A stretch of 64,000 bases of DNA from Platanthera guangdongensis (taxonomy: Eukaryota; Streptophyta; Magnoliopsida; Asparagales; Orchidaceae): contig CM077159.1 of NCBI GenBank assembly GCA_039583875.1, positions 642,812-706,811 of the forward strand, given 5' to 3'. The notes beneath the pieces were generated by a model. That model made no database searches, was not told the origin of the DNA, and saw only the letters and a program-made list of their open reading frames with translations. The translations under genes were made by a program, and so were the position numbers. This document shows, in pieces, positions 44,391-56,606 of the stretch (its first letter is position 1; every line of letters begins with the position of its first letter).

Positions 44391-44611
44391 GTTACCCCCT
44401 CAGCGGGGTCCTGAGCTCTCGGGGTCTGTCCCGCCACTACTGCTACAAGGGACTGAATCTGAGCCTGCATAGCCACTACCTGCCTCGATAACGCCTCATT
44501 ACTCAGCCGCAGGCTTTCTACCACCGCATCGCTCTGCGCTCCTGACGTCTCACCCTCGGATTGGGGGGTCGATCTCGTCGCAGGACGTCTCGCCATTCTA
44601 AAATCGCACAA
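44391..44611 (-). pseudogene. gag: Gypsy D gag N-terminus (fragment)
   Basis: An open frame of about 74 codons from ATG 44609-44611. It begins with an Arg/Ser/Thr-rich start (RPATRSTPQSEGETSGAQ), then a short amphipathic helix (LRLSNEALSRQVVAMQAQIQ), and ends at a TGA formed across the junction with the gypsy C LTR. The beginning and its position behind a leader and primer site fit a gypsy gag, but too little is left to name the lineage. Confidence 0.6.
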
Positions 44612-45266
44612 ACTTTAGACAAAACCTAGCCCATCAGCTAGAACAAGACTACCTGGTACAGACAAACACACTTAAATATGAACTTCAACTGCTAAAACTT
44701 GCTCTGGGAGTTGTTTTTACCATGATGATATCATGCTTAACCTAGGATGGTTCACCACCATCATACTAACTCATGTGCCTAAACCATCAATGCATGTATT
44801 TGTATTCTTTTTTTGACTCAAAACCATGCGTGTACATATGTCATCTTGCAAATCTTTAACTTGGCACGTTGTGCTTATGAAATGTTATGCTATGCATGAT
44901 GTGCTATGCATTCTGAAAAGGCCTTAGTGCATGCCATGGGCGGCGTACACATGAAAATGTTATGCATCCCATACTACATAACATTCCCATGCAACGAAAA
45001 AGAAAACGTGCTAGCTGCATTCATGTGGTGAGGTTATGCATCCCATACTACATAACCCTCACATGTTGCCTCCTATGGTGGATCCATATACAAACACATA
45101 TTATGCATCCCATACTACATAATATGCCCCGTATACTTCTTTATGCTCATGAGTGTAGTGTTCGTGATTTAGCCAAGACGTGCTAATGACATATCGGTGT
45201 GTGTATGGTATGACGCTAACCACTAATGCAGACAAGGGAAAGGTTGCCCGACCATTTGTCAAGCAA
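44612..45266 (-). other. Gypsy D untranslated leader
   Basis: 655 bp without ORF or recognised gene. Between about 44960 and 45125 the motif TATGCATCCCATACTACATA occurs three times. Each copy is flanked by short inverted stretches, so hairpins are possible. Confidence 0.6.
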
Positions 45267-45284
45267 CCTCCCTCTGATACCAAC
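45267..45284 (-). other. Gypsy D primer-binding site
   Basis: The minus strand reads TTGGTATCAGAGGGAGG directly after the LTR end TGTGACA; TGGTATCAGAG matches initiator tRNA-Met. Confidence 0.8.
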
Positions 45285-46178
45285 TGTCACAACCCGCATT
45301 TTCTCAACGAAGAAATCGTATCAGAGCAAGAGAAAACACGTACCGTGATGCCACGCCGTGCAGGGGATAACTGCACACGCTCAGGCAAAACACCAGACCC
45401 TAGATTTTTAAGGAAAATTGTTGATTAAGTGTGAAAGAAAATCAGTTATGTTGAATGGTCGTATCCCTCAGCGCGGTGGACCAGCTAGTCCACAGTTTAA
45501 AATTATATCTATATGCAGCAGAAAATACTTTGGTTCAATTAAGTTGACACCCTAAATGAGCATGAGTGGTCCCGGGGGACGACTCATGGTATGCACGACT
45601 CTAAGGTGAATATAGTAGATATGAAAGATAGTGTTTTATGCAGGGGAAAAATAGTGTCTTTGTTTTAGAAACATGCTAGGCATGAGGTACATATAATAAT
45701 GCTTTTAGGTTTTAAAATATCTAACATGCAACCTAACATAAATCCTTCCCAGAAGCAAGTAACCAACCACATATAGGCAAAAACAGCAGTTTAAATTCAT
45801 ACACAGCATCGCAAGAAGCCACCAGTGGACGTCAACAACCTGACACGAACCCACTGGCGAGTATGCATGTCTATACAGAAAAATAAGAACTACCTCACAA
45901 AAATCGGGAATCAGCTATCAGCTACACAAGAGGCCACCAACGAGCCCCACCAAAGAACTAGCCGCTAAACTGGCTACAACCTAGACCTGAGGCATTCAAG
46001 AAAAAAACACCTCAGCAAGAAAATAATCAAAAAGGGAAAATAGAGCAATAGATTAATGAGCATATAAGAAGAAGGGTTTACCAACCCGACAACAAACTGC
46101 TAAGTAAAAGAAAAGGGGTGACAGTAAGAAGAGAGTACTGCCTAGAGCACAGCAGAGCACACCAAGTGCGGGCAAAAG
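45285..46178 (-). repeat. Gypsy D 5' LTR, partial
   Basis: It starts TGTCACAACCCGCATTTTC on the plus strand and runs 894 bp until cut by gypsy E. It is AT-rich toward the right (45990-46060), with no ORF and no palindrome array. It is unlike the other LTRs of the window. Confidence 0.75.
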
Positions 46179-48619
46179 TGTAACACCCCCCCTATCCGTC
46201 GCATAGCATATAACAGTAGGTCCGGCCGGGGCCCGACGCCATATGCCACAGACAGACCGGGTGGTTACTTATGGAAACCATCCAACCAATCTTAACGTCC
46301 TACACAGAGCATTCTAGCGGAAGCAGTTTATACAAGTTGTAAAACAAGAACCCAGCAACAAGCATGAATGTCCACTAACATGATTAATAGGAATGTTATT
46401 ACAAAATACTCAAAAGTCGGCCTTAAGGCCTTACCAAATGTTTCACTTGTCTTTTACATGATTTACAAACCTCGGCTCGCAGGCCGGCCATACATGAATA
46501 AAACATAAAACATTTCCATTGGGCCTTCGAGGGCCAGCTTCGCAAAAGGGCTTTAGCCCGCTATTGACCGCTTGGTCCAGCTGCACCTGCAAGCAAACAA
46601 ACCACCGCACGGTGGCAAACAAGGCAACGGTCAGCAATGCTGACCAAATTATAACGATCCCGCCCCCAACTCGGGGCGGCGATGCTCCTTTCCTGCATTT
46701 CATTAGCATAAGCGAGCAATTATAACCATAGCCATTTCATCACAGGCGTTGGCTCGCACGGCCACACGCCCCGTGCACTCAGGGCACATTCTCGGTGAAA
46801 CCGGTCGATGTCTCGTCAATTAAAGCCATTAACATTCCGGACTCACCACCGCCACGTAGACGGCCATTCCTATGAGCAATTCGTCTTCATGGTATTGGTC
46901 ACGTCAATTTAAAGCCATCGACCACCGAAGACCCCATTATGCCAACGGCGAGTGCCATGTAACTTTAGGTCTCTCTAACCCGAACGACATAAAGCGGGTA
47001 CGGCTCCATCTAACCCGTGCTCACATCGCAACGGCCAATTTAAGCCATTTGCGCGGGTCAAACTTTCACCGAGTCCCATTCTAACACAAGTCACATAACC
47101 CCGTTATGTTCAAGTTGGCTCTCAGGCCACAAAGTTGGCAAGACCTGTTCCGTCCCCCAGTTTTCCGGGTGCACCTTTGAGTTAGTCCCCAAGGCTCCCT
47201 GCTGCAATCTACCGCGGTAGAAAACCCGAAAAACACCCAATAGCACGAGTCTTCTTCCGGCCTTATGCAATGCAACATCACCGATCCGGACTAACATGTC
47301 CGGGTAGGCTTCAACCAAAAAGCCTATGTCCGTTCTCGCATACGGACTCTAAACAACGGGGACTTCACATATCTACCCGAAGGAACGCTCCAACTCTCCG
47401 CAAACTCGCGAGAGCGGGCTTCCTATGCAAAGAAAGAGAGCGACTCATGCTCAAGATGAGGATCGTTACCCTTGCGGTCCTCTTTGGCGCCATCGAAAAG
47501 TAATCGGATGGAAATCACCGCACTTGCGTTGCCTACGTGGATCCGGAGTCGGCTTGCGATTCAGAGCTCCGAGCTCTTCTCCAATGGCGGATCTAGCTCC
47601 TCTTATTCTTGCCTTAGCTCTTCTTTCTCCAAGGGTTTGGAGAGAGAACAAGTGGAAAAAGTGAGGGTTTTCTAAGTCAAAAACCCGGGTATATCCCTTC
47701 AGGAACAACCCCCAGCCGTTGGATCTTCAGTCAAAAGAAATGAACGGCTTCGATTCGGGACTGAAATGCCCAATCTGGACCGAACACGGCCTGGCACATG
47801 CCCGTGTCCAGGGCCGTGTGCCTCATTCGCCGTCAAAATCGAATCACCTGGAACCTCACACGGGTATCGAACCCGCCCATGTTCGAGCTGACACGCCCGT
47901 GTTTCACCTGACACGGCCGTGTAGCTGGCCGTGTACCCCATGATTTTCTCCCGTTTTCAACCCGAGCACTGCAGGGTTCTAGGACACGCCCGTGTCCTTG
48001 CCCGTGTCACCTTGACACGCCTGGGCTCCAGGCCGTGTATAAGGTCTAGCACTTTGCGGCTAAGTGTCGACACGGGTCGACACGCCCTGCGACCGCCCGT
48101 GTCGCAGGGCCGTGTGGCATGTCTCGACATACTGTCGACACCAAAGTGTCGACTTCGCGGGACGAGTGTCGACACGGGTTGACACGCCCTGCGACACGCC
48201 CGTGTCGCAGGCCGTGTTGCCGTGTTCTCGACACAACGTCGAAGCACTGTGTCGACTTCACGGCTAAGTGTCGACACGGGTCGACACGCCCTGCGACACG
48301 CCCGTGTCGCAGGCCGTGTGCCCAGTCTCGACACAATGTCGAGACCAAAGTGTCGACTTCACGCCTTAGTGTCGACATAGGCTTGACACGCCCTGGGACA
48401 CGCCCGTGTCCCAGGCCGTGTGCCTGCAGCCAAAACTCAAACTGGCCCAAATTATTCCCCGCTGCTCCTTTGAGTTTCGGGGCGTTACAAACTCTACCCC
48501 TCTTAAAAGGATTTCGCCCACGAAATTACATAAAGGGAAAAAACATGTACAAAACAAAATTGTACCTGAGCGGAACAACTCGGATAGTCGTCAAGCATCG
48601 TCTGCTCTCGCTCCCAAGA
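46179..48619 (-). mobile_element. Gypsy element E (minus), 3' LTR and end of pol, cut by gap
   Basis: LTR 46179-48489 (2311 bp, TGTAACACC...GCGTTACA), then polypurine tract (GAGGGGTAGAGTTTG on the minus strand, 48490-48505), then the coding end of pol with the chromodomain tail up to the gap. AAAAG precedes the LTR, but the matching duplication would lie beyond the gap. It belongs to the gypsy A family but is about 200 bp shorter in the array and carries many single-base changes. Confidence 0.9.
48055..48420. repeat. Palindrome array in gypsy E LTR
   Basis: The same alternating units as in gypsy A, but one 202-bp pair fewer (three full units plus the divergent end unit). This accounts for the shorter LTR. 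Confidence 0.85.
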
Positions 48620-49119
48620 NNNNNNNNNNNNNNNNNNNNNNNNNNNNNNNNNNNNNNNNNNNNNNNNNNNNNNNNNNNNNNNNNNNNNNNNNNNNNNNNN
48701 NNNNNNNNNNNNNNNNNNNNNNNNNNNNNNNNNNNNNNNNNNNNNNNNNNNNNNNNNNNNNNNNNNNNNNNNNNNNNNNNNNNNNNNNNNNNNNNNNNNN
48801 NNNNNNNNNNNNNNNNNNNNNNNNNNNNNNNNNNNNNNNNNNNNNNNNNNNNNNNNNNNNNNNNNNNNNNNNNNNNNNNNNNNNNNNNNNNNNNNNNNNN
48901 NNNNNNNNNNNNNNNNNNNNNNNNNNNNNNNNNNNNNNNNNNNNNNNNNNNNNNNNNNNNNNNNNNNNNNNNNNNNNNNNNNNNNNNNNNNNNNNNNNNN
49001 NNNNNNNNNNNNNNNNNNNNNNNNNNNNNNNNNNNNNNNNNNNNNNNNNNNNNNNNNNNNNNNNNNNNNNNNNNNNNNNNNNNNNNNNNNNNNNNNNNNN
49101 NNNNNNNNNNNNNNNNNNN
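48620..49119. other. Scaffold gap of 500 N
   Basis: Exactly 500 consecutive N, a conventional placeholder length. Left of it is gypsy E pol; right of it copia gag. ORFs that appear to run through it are artefacts. Confidence 0.99.
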
Positions 49120-49172
49120 ATATGGGGCAGTTTCATTGAACCCAATTCCTTGTGATTCTCTGAAGAACCCAT
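49120..49172 (-). pseudogene. gag: Copia A' gag start (fragment at contig edge)
   Basis: ATG at 49170-49172 followed by GSSENHKELGSMKLP, then the gap. Same as copia A gag residues 1-17. The primer site lies at about 49262-49279. Confidence 0.85.
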
Positions 49173-49279
49173 ATTTCTTGATTTTCTTGAAACTGTGTTC
49201 TGACTTACACTGAATCTGCCCAAACTGGATCTCCTCAGACAGTTAGTCCCTTTTTGAGTAACCTGGCTCTGATACCACT

Positions 49280-51396
49280 TGAAAGATATGGTACCTAAAC
49301 ACCTATGGGGGGGGGGGGGGGGGGGGGGGGGGGTGAATAGGTGACCTAAACCTTTTTTCAAGCTTACTTGGCAGCAAGACAGTTATCTCACAGGTTTTAC
49401 AGTTTATAGCAACAACAGAATATAAACAGTTAATTCACAGCACAGCACAGCACAGCAGACACGCAAATTTATAGTGGTTCCCCAATCTTTGGGTACATCC
49501 ACTTTCCCCCTTCGCCTATCTAGCAGTGTACTAGATTCGCCAAACTTCTCCACTATCTCAGAACCCAACAAGGTTCCTACACCTCAGGCCCAAAGCCTTA
49601 CACTCAGCACTAAGGCCTACACTCAGCCACCCAGGCCTAGACTCAGCCACTTAAGCCTACACTCAGAGTTCTTCAACTCCTACACTCAGGCAACCAAGCC
49701 CTACCCTCAGCCTTTATAATATAGGCTTACAATTCTCTCAGATCCAATGGATCCTACAAGTTAAAATTGAAATACAATAATTAACTCTACAACTCAGAAA
49801 TAAGAGAGGAGTTGAGAGTTTCTTGAAGAGTTCTTGGAAGAACTCAGCTAGATCCAAACTGACTTAGCTTCTTCAAAGCTTCTTGAGTTAGAACTGAATT
49901 AGTTTGAATCCTCTGCAGTTGATCCTTGACCTCTGCTTCTTGAGATCCAGATGATTCTGAATCCTTCTTCTCAGCCTTAGTTCCAAAGACTGAATTCTTG
50001 ATTGGAGCTCTCTCTCTCCACCTTCTTAGATCTGCAGTTGGACTGCCAGATCTTCTTGTGTTGATCCTCTGTGTATCACTTTTCAAACACTTTATTATTC
50101 TCACTACTTGTAATAACAACAATCAAAATCAGTTTCTGTAAACTATGGGTGCCTATTTATAGCTTCCTTCATGGTAACCGGCTGGTCCGGTTCATAACAG
50201 ACTTCTGATTTCTCTGACAGTTGCTGTAGACCGGCTGGATCGGCAGCTGTCATGTCAACCAGTCACTTCTTGAAATCTCTAACTGTCAGATAGTGTCGAG
50301 ACTTTCTGTTCTTAGTGTCGACACTTATAGACCAAGTGTCGACACATGTTGTGTATGTGTCGACACAAGTCTACAAGGTGTCGACACAATTCCTTGTATG
50401 TCTCGACACAGATACTTCTTCAAGTGTCGACACTGAAATTAGGTGTCGACACAAGTACTTGATCTTCATTCTTTAACTGTATTCTTCTAAGTGTCGACAC
50501 ATCTCCTTTGTGTCGACACATCTTCATGTGTTGAAACTGTCAAGTGTCGACACGCTTCTTGAGTGTCCGCACAGTCTTCATTTTATTTCTTGTCTGAGTG
50601 TCGACACATTCCCTTAGTGTCCACTTGATTAGAATATTTTGTAAACTTTTCCTGTTTCTTGCTAAGTGTCGACACAGCTCCTTGTGTCGACACTTTCTTC
50701 AAGTGTAGAGTCTTCAACTAAGTGTCGACACATTGTGCTGGTGTCGACACTTTCTTCAAGTGTTGACTCTTCTGGTTTGTGTGTCGACTCTTCTGGTTGT
50801 GTGTCGACACATGGTGCTGAGTGTCGACACATACTTCAAGTGTTGACTCCTTTGAGTGTGTGTCGACACATTGTGCTGAGTGTCGCACACATTCTTCATA
50901 TTTTGACTCTGCTGTTTGAGTGTCGACACATTGTGTTGAGTGTCGACACTTGTCCTTAGTCTCTGCAGAATTTTGCTGAGTGTCGACACAACTCCAAGTG
51001 TCGACACTTTCCGAGGTGTATCTAGACACAGCTCTTCTGGGTGTCGACACCTTCTGCTAAGTGTCGACACAGCTTTTCTGCATACTTCTTCACTGAGTGT
51101 CGACATAGCTCCAAGTGTCGACACTTTCTGTCTGGTGTCGACTCTTCATCCCAGGTGTCGACACAAATGACTCCAAGTGTCGACACTGCTTGTCTGGGTG
51201 TCGACACAAGCTTTCTCAAAGTGTCGACACTTTCCCTCTGGGTGTCGACACATGGACTTAGAAACTTTTAGCTTCAGTCCAGTGAATACCTATCCTGCAC
51301 AAGTAACTCAAACAAACATCAAATACATTATGATGTATATCATTGAGTTAGGTGAGGCTTCTTCAAATCAGGTACATTTGACCAATGTACCCAACA
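49280..51396 (-). repeat. Copia A' 5' LTR
   Basis: Second copy of 18414-20503, 2117 bp. The G tract is 27 bases here (49307-49333). Palindrome array 50293-51252 with more damaged members (for example 50555-50640) than in the first copy, and a TATA box at about 50151-50162. Many differences are single-base losses. Confidence 0.93.
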
Positions 51397-52145
51397 CACG
51401 GCCTGGGGCCCAGGCGTGTCAAAGTGATATGGGCAAGGACACGGGCGTGTCCTAGAACCCGTGCAGTGCTCGGGTTGGAAACGGGGAAAAATCATGGGGT
51501 ACACGGCCGGCTACACGGCCGTGTCAGCTGGAACACGGGCGTGTCAGCTCGAACACGGGCGTGTTCGATACCCGTGTGCGTGTCCAGGAGATTCGATTTT
51601 GACTGCGAATGCGGCACACGACCCTGGACCGGGCGTGTGCCAGGCCGTGTTCGGTCCAGATTGGGCATTTCAGCCCCGAATCAAAGCCGTTCGTTTCCTT
51701 GATTGAAGATCCATGGCTGGGGGTTGTTCCTGGGAGGATATACCCGGAGTTGACTTGAAATCCATCATTTTTCTACCTTTTCATCTCTCCAAACCCTTGG
51801 AGAAGAAGAGCTAAGGCAAGAGGAAGAGGAGCTAGATCCGCCATTGGAGGAGCTTCGGAGCTCCGAATCGCAGCCGACTCCGGATCCACGGAGGCAACGC
51901 AAGTGCGGTGATTTCTATCCGATTACTTTTCGATGGCACCAAAGAGGAACGCAAGGGTAACGATCCTCATCTTGAGCACTAATAGCTCTCTTTCTTAGCA
52001 TAGGAAGACCGCTCTCGCGAGTTTGCGGAGAGTTGGAGGCGTTCCTTCGGGTAGATATGTAAAGTCCCCGTTGTTTAGAGTTCGTATGCGAGAACGGACA
52101 TAGGCATTTTGGTTGAAGCCTACCCGGACATGCTTAGTCCGGATC

Positions 52146-53104
52146 AAGAGGCTGAGCCGAGGAGGGTGGAGCAAGTGGTTGTTGAACCATTAGTGCCAAG
52201 GAGGGCAACTGAGAGGCAGTTGAAGCATGTAATGAGCTTTAACCCTCCGTTATTCTCGGGTTGGGAACCCCATCTCAGGCTGAAGACTGGCTCTCCAGGG
52301 TGAAGAGAGTCATGACAGCGACGGAGACGGAGGAGTGGCAAATGACCACCATCGCTACATTCTTGCTGGACGGGGAAGCGAGGATGTGGTGGAAGGATTG
52401 GAGCTGCATCATCTGAGAGGTAGACAACTGATAGACGTTCCGATGGAAGAGTTCTCGGGATTGTTCTTAGCAAGATACCTCCCTTCTACTCAGAGGATCT
52501 CAATGGAGAATGAGTTCCTGAAGTTGGTGCAGGGTGAGAGGAGCGTGGATGAATATATCCACGAGTTTACGCGGTTGAGTCGTTATGCGAGCTCTACCAT
52601 CATGGATGAGGAGCGCAAGACTAATCGTTTTTATGAAGGCCTGAGGGATGAGCTGAGATTATTACTGTCGGGGCCAATGACGCAGGGTTTCTTAACCTTG
52701 GTCAATACTGCCCGGTCCTTGGAGAAGGACATGAAGAATGTACAAGCGAAGAAAGGCTTGGCTGATAAGAAATCTGAGTTCAGAGTGCCGACTACTTCAA
52801 AGTCCGGCTATCGGAGGGCTTTCAAGAAGCATAGGACTTCGGGTCCAGCTCCTTCTGGCGCTTCTGGGGCGACTACGGTCGGACCCCGGGTGCGTGTTTT
52901 ACTTGTGGCAAGACGGGGCATTTCGCCCGTGATTGTTGGAGCGGACGTCCTAAGTCCGAAAGGAGGCCTGGTGCTACTTATGAAGAGAAGGGCAAGGCGG
53001 TGGAATCGACCGCATCCCATTATGCTCCGGCCCAACCAAGGGTCTACAATCTTGGCCAACAGGAGACCATTAAACAAGTTGACGTGGTGACATGTACGGT
53101 TTAA
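52146..53104 (+). pseudogene. gag: Gypsy B' gag
   Basis: As 21985-22927 but with single-base losses near 52260 (CTCGGG TTGGG), near 52390 (GGTGG AAGG) and in the zinc-knuckle region near 52878. None of these is present in the first copy. The zinc knuckle is therefore read out of frame here. Best seen as the same gene with consensus errors. Confidence 0.85.
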
Positions 53105-53169
53105 TTTATAACAAGTCAATTCCTTTATATGCTTGTTATGCACATGTTACCATACCACTGCTTGTTTAG
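53094..53169 (+). other. Putative 76-nt gag-pol intron (gypsy B')
   Basis: Donor context ACAT before GTACGG, acceptor ACTGCTTGTTTAG, then GATTCG. Same length as in gypsy A and B. The last exon base is T instead of G, which would weaken the donor. Confidence 0.6.
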
Positions 53170-56100
53170 GATTCGTATTGATTTGTGAAAATCCGGCACG
53201 AGCACTCTTCGATACGGGAGCTTCACACTCCTTGTCCGAAGGATTTTATATCACGCATCGGAGTCCCTTCTTCGATGGCGAAGGATAAGTTGGATGTGTT
53301 GTTGCCCAATGGGTGTTCGATGCGAGCGGTTAGGATCTGCGATGTTAAGATTCGTATTGGGGAGCAGGAGTTCGACCTGCGGGGCGTCTTTACTTCCGTT
53401 AGTGGAGTTCGACGTCATATTTGGCATGGACTGGCTCTCGGAGCAGCAGGCCCATATAGATTGCGGTAGCAAGGAAGTCAAGCTGGGAGCGAGTCGTGAG
53501 ACGACTTTTACAGGCTTAAAGGGGTCGAGCAAGACGTTGATGTCTGCTCTTCAGGTGGTGAAGGCGGTTCGTGCCGGAGCAGAACTGTTCTTTACACTAG
53601 TGGAGGTTGCAAAGCCGAAGCCTGCTTTGGATTGTATTTCAGTGGTATCAGAATACCCTGATGTGTTCCCCGCAGATCTTCCTGGAGCCCCGCCTCAACG
53701 GGAGATAGATTTTACGATCGAGCTAGTGCCAGGTGCAAAGCCCGTGTCACGATCTCCGTATCGGCTAGCGCCTAAGGAAATGGCGGAGCTGAAAGTTCAA
53801 CTGCAAGAGTTGTTGGAGCAAGGGTATGTGCGCCCGAGTTCTTCGCCTTGGAGCGCACCGGTCCTCTTTGTTAAGAAGAAGGACGGAAGCTTGAGATTAT
53901 GTATTGATTATCGGGAGCTAAACAAGCTGACTGAGAAGAATAAGTACCCGATCCCTAGGATTGATGATCTCTTTGATCAGTTAGTCGGGTCGACGGTGTA
54001 CTCGAAGTTAGATCTCAAGTCTGGGTACTATCAGCTGCGGATAAGGGAGAGTGATATCCCGAAGACAGCGTTTAGTACGAGATACGGGCATTATGAGTTT
54101 ACGGTCATGCCGTTTGGGCTGACTAATGCGCCGTCAGTATTCATGGATTTGATGAACATGACGTTCATGGAGTACTTGGACCATTTCGTGATCGTCTTCA
54201 TCGACGATATTTTGGTGTACTCGCAAAGTGAGGAAGATCACTTCAAGCATCTTCATTTGGTGTTGGAGACGCTAAGGAGAAACCAGTTGTATGCCAAGTT
54301 CTCGAAGTGTGAGTTTTGGCTATCCTCAGTGGCGTTCCTCGGGCATATAGTGAGTGGAGAGGGTATTGCTGTGGATCCGGCGAAGATTGTTGCGATACGG
54401 GAGTGGCCTGAGCTTGCTACGGTAGCAGAAGTCCGGAGCTTTTTGGGGCTTGCCGGCTATTATAGGCGCTTCGTAGAGAACTTCTCGCGGATAGCGCTAC
54501 CACTCACTACTTTGACGAGGAAGGAGCATAAGTTCGTTTGGACGCCGGAGTGTGCGCGAGCTTTTGAGGAATTGAAGTGTCGGTTGACCACGGCGCCTGT
54601 GCTGAGTTCGCCGGTGGGGACCGAAGGCTATGAGATATATAGCGACGCTTCAGGCAGCGGTTTGGGTTGCGTGCTATTGCAGCACGGCAGCGTGATAGCT
54701 TATGGCTCGAGACAGCTAAAAGTGCACGAGAGGAATTATCCGGTCCATGACTTGGAGTTAGCGGCCGTGATTTTTGCCTTGAAGCTGTGGAGACACTATT
54801 TGTACGGTGTGAAGATTGATATCTACACCGATCACAAGAGCCTAAAGTACTGATTGATCAGAAAGATCTGAATATGCGGCAGCGTAGGTGGATGGAGTTC
54901 CTGGGGGACTATACATTCAAGATCCACTACGTGCCTGGCAAAGGGAATGCGGTTGCAGACGCGTTGAGTCACCGAGCCCCAGCTCAAGCGAATTGGCTAT
55001 CAGTGCATGATGAGCGGTTGGTGCAGGAGCTGGAGGCATTGGAGATTGTTTGTGTGGATAAGCAAGCAAGTGCTGAAGCAGTTCTGAATTGGACCGAAGT
55101 GCAATATGACCTGGCTGATCGGATTCGGCAGGCTTTGGATATGGATGCTCATATGAAGCAGTTCATGATAGAGGCTCTGGATGGGTCAAATTCCCAATTC
55201 GTCGTGGAGGACGGATTGCTGTGGAGAGACGGTCGTCTGTGCGTCCCAAGCGTGGGCAATTTACGGGTGGAGTTGTTGTACGAGGCACACCATACCAAGT
55301 ACTCGATTCACCCGGGGAGCACGAAGATGTACCGCGACGTCAAGAAGCTATTTTGGTGGCCGGGTTTGAAAAGGATGTGGCGCTATACGTAGCGAAGTGC
55401 CAAACCTGCGCCTTAGTAAAGGCGGAGTGCCAAAAGCCGGGAGGATTTCTTAAGTCCTTGCCTATTCCGGAGTGGAAATTTGACGACATCTCTATGGACT
55501 TTGTGCACGGTTTGCCAAGGTCGCAAAAGGGGAACGACTCCATCTGGGTGGTCGTGGATCGATTAACGAAGGTGTCGCATTTTATTCCGCATAGGAAGGA
55601 CGATCCGGTGGAGAAGCTGGCAAAGCTTTATGTGGATGATATAGTACGGCTTCATGGTGTGCCCCGCAGCATCGTGAGTGACCGTGATGGGCGGTTTACG
55701 TCCAATGATTGGAGGCTGGTGCAGCAAATGTTGGGAACAAAGCTGAAGTTTAGCACAGCCTTCCACCCGCAAACGGATGGGCAGACCGAGAGGGTCAATA
55801 GAACCATGGAAGACATGCTTCGCATGTGTGTCTTGGACTTTTGAAAGCAATGGGAGGACCACCTTTATTTGGTGGAGTTCGCATACAACAACAGCTACCA
55901 AGCAAGTATTCAGATGACGCCTTTCGAGGCCCTATATGGTAGAAGATGTCGCACGCCGTTGTCTTGGTTAGAAACGGGCGAGTCGAAGTTGTATAAGCGA
56001 TCGGAAGTGGATGATGCTACTTCTTTGGTGAGAATCATTCGGGAGAGGTTACTCATCGCTCAGGACCGGCAAGCAAAGTACTATAATGCCAAGCACAGGA

Positions 56101-56572
56101 ACGTGGAGTTCGCTGTGGGTGATTATGTGTACCTAAAGATCAAGCCGTTCAAGGGTGTCTCGCGGGTGCGACGGTTGAAAAAGCTAAGCCCGAGGTACCT
56201 TGGACCGTTTGAGGTTCTGGAGCGAGTTGGAGAAGCGGCCTATAGGTTGAAGCTTTCGGTGGAGCTAAGTGGTTTACACGATGTGTTCCACATTTCGGTG
56301 CTTCGGAAGGCGGTGCAAGAGCCTACGCAAGTGATCGCGGTCGATCAAGTGCCGGTGGATAGTGGGCTAACGACAAAGGTCAAGCCCGTGCGGATTGAGG
56401 ACTCGGAGGTCAAGCGGCTACGCAATAAAGAGATCAGGATGGTCAAAGTCGGTGGGACAATTGCGGTCGTGAGGAGCTCTCTTGGGAGCGAGAGCAGACT
56501 ATGCTTGACGAGTATCCGGAGTTGTTCCGCTCAGGTACAAATGTTGTTTTTGTATATCTTTCCTTTATGTAA
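53170..56572 (+). pseudogene. pol: Gypsy B' pol
   Basis: The same gene as 22993-26396. Private frameshifts at about 53385 (extra G), 54850 (lost C in TACTGATTG), 55372 (lost A) and 56448 (lost C) break the frame. The TGA in integrase (55842-55844) is shared with the first copy. At 53245 the frame has one extra T relative to the first copy, restoring the HSLSEGF region as in neither copy alone. Confidence 0.9.
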
Positions 56573-56606
56573 TTTCGTGGGCGAAATTCTTTTAAGAGGG
56601 GAGAGT

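Noticed and set aside
44284..44472. Small plus-strand ORF across the copia B / gypsy C / gypsy D junction
   Set aside because: It spans three unrelated elements and has no conserved context.
48119..49361. Open frames on both strands running through 49 kb
   Set aside because: They cross the 500-N gap; the middle is unknown sequence.
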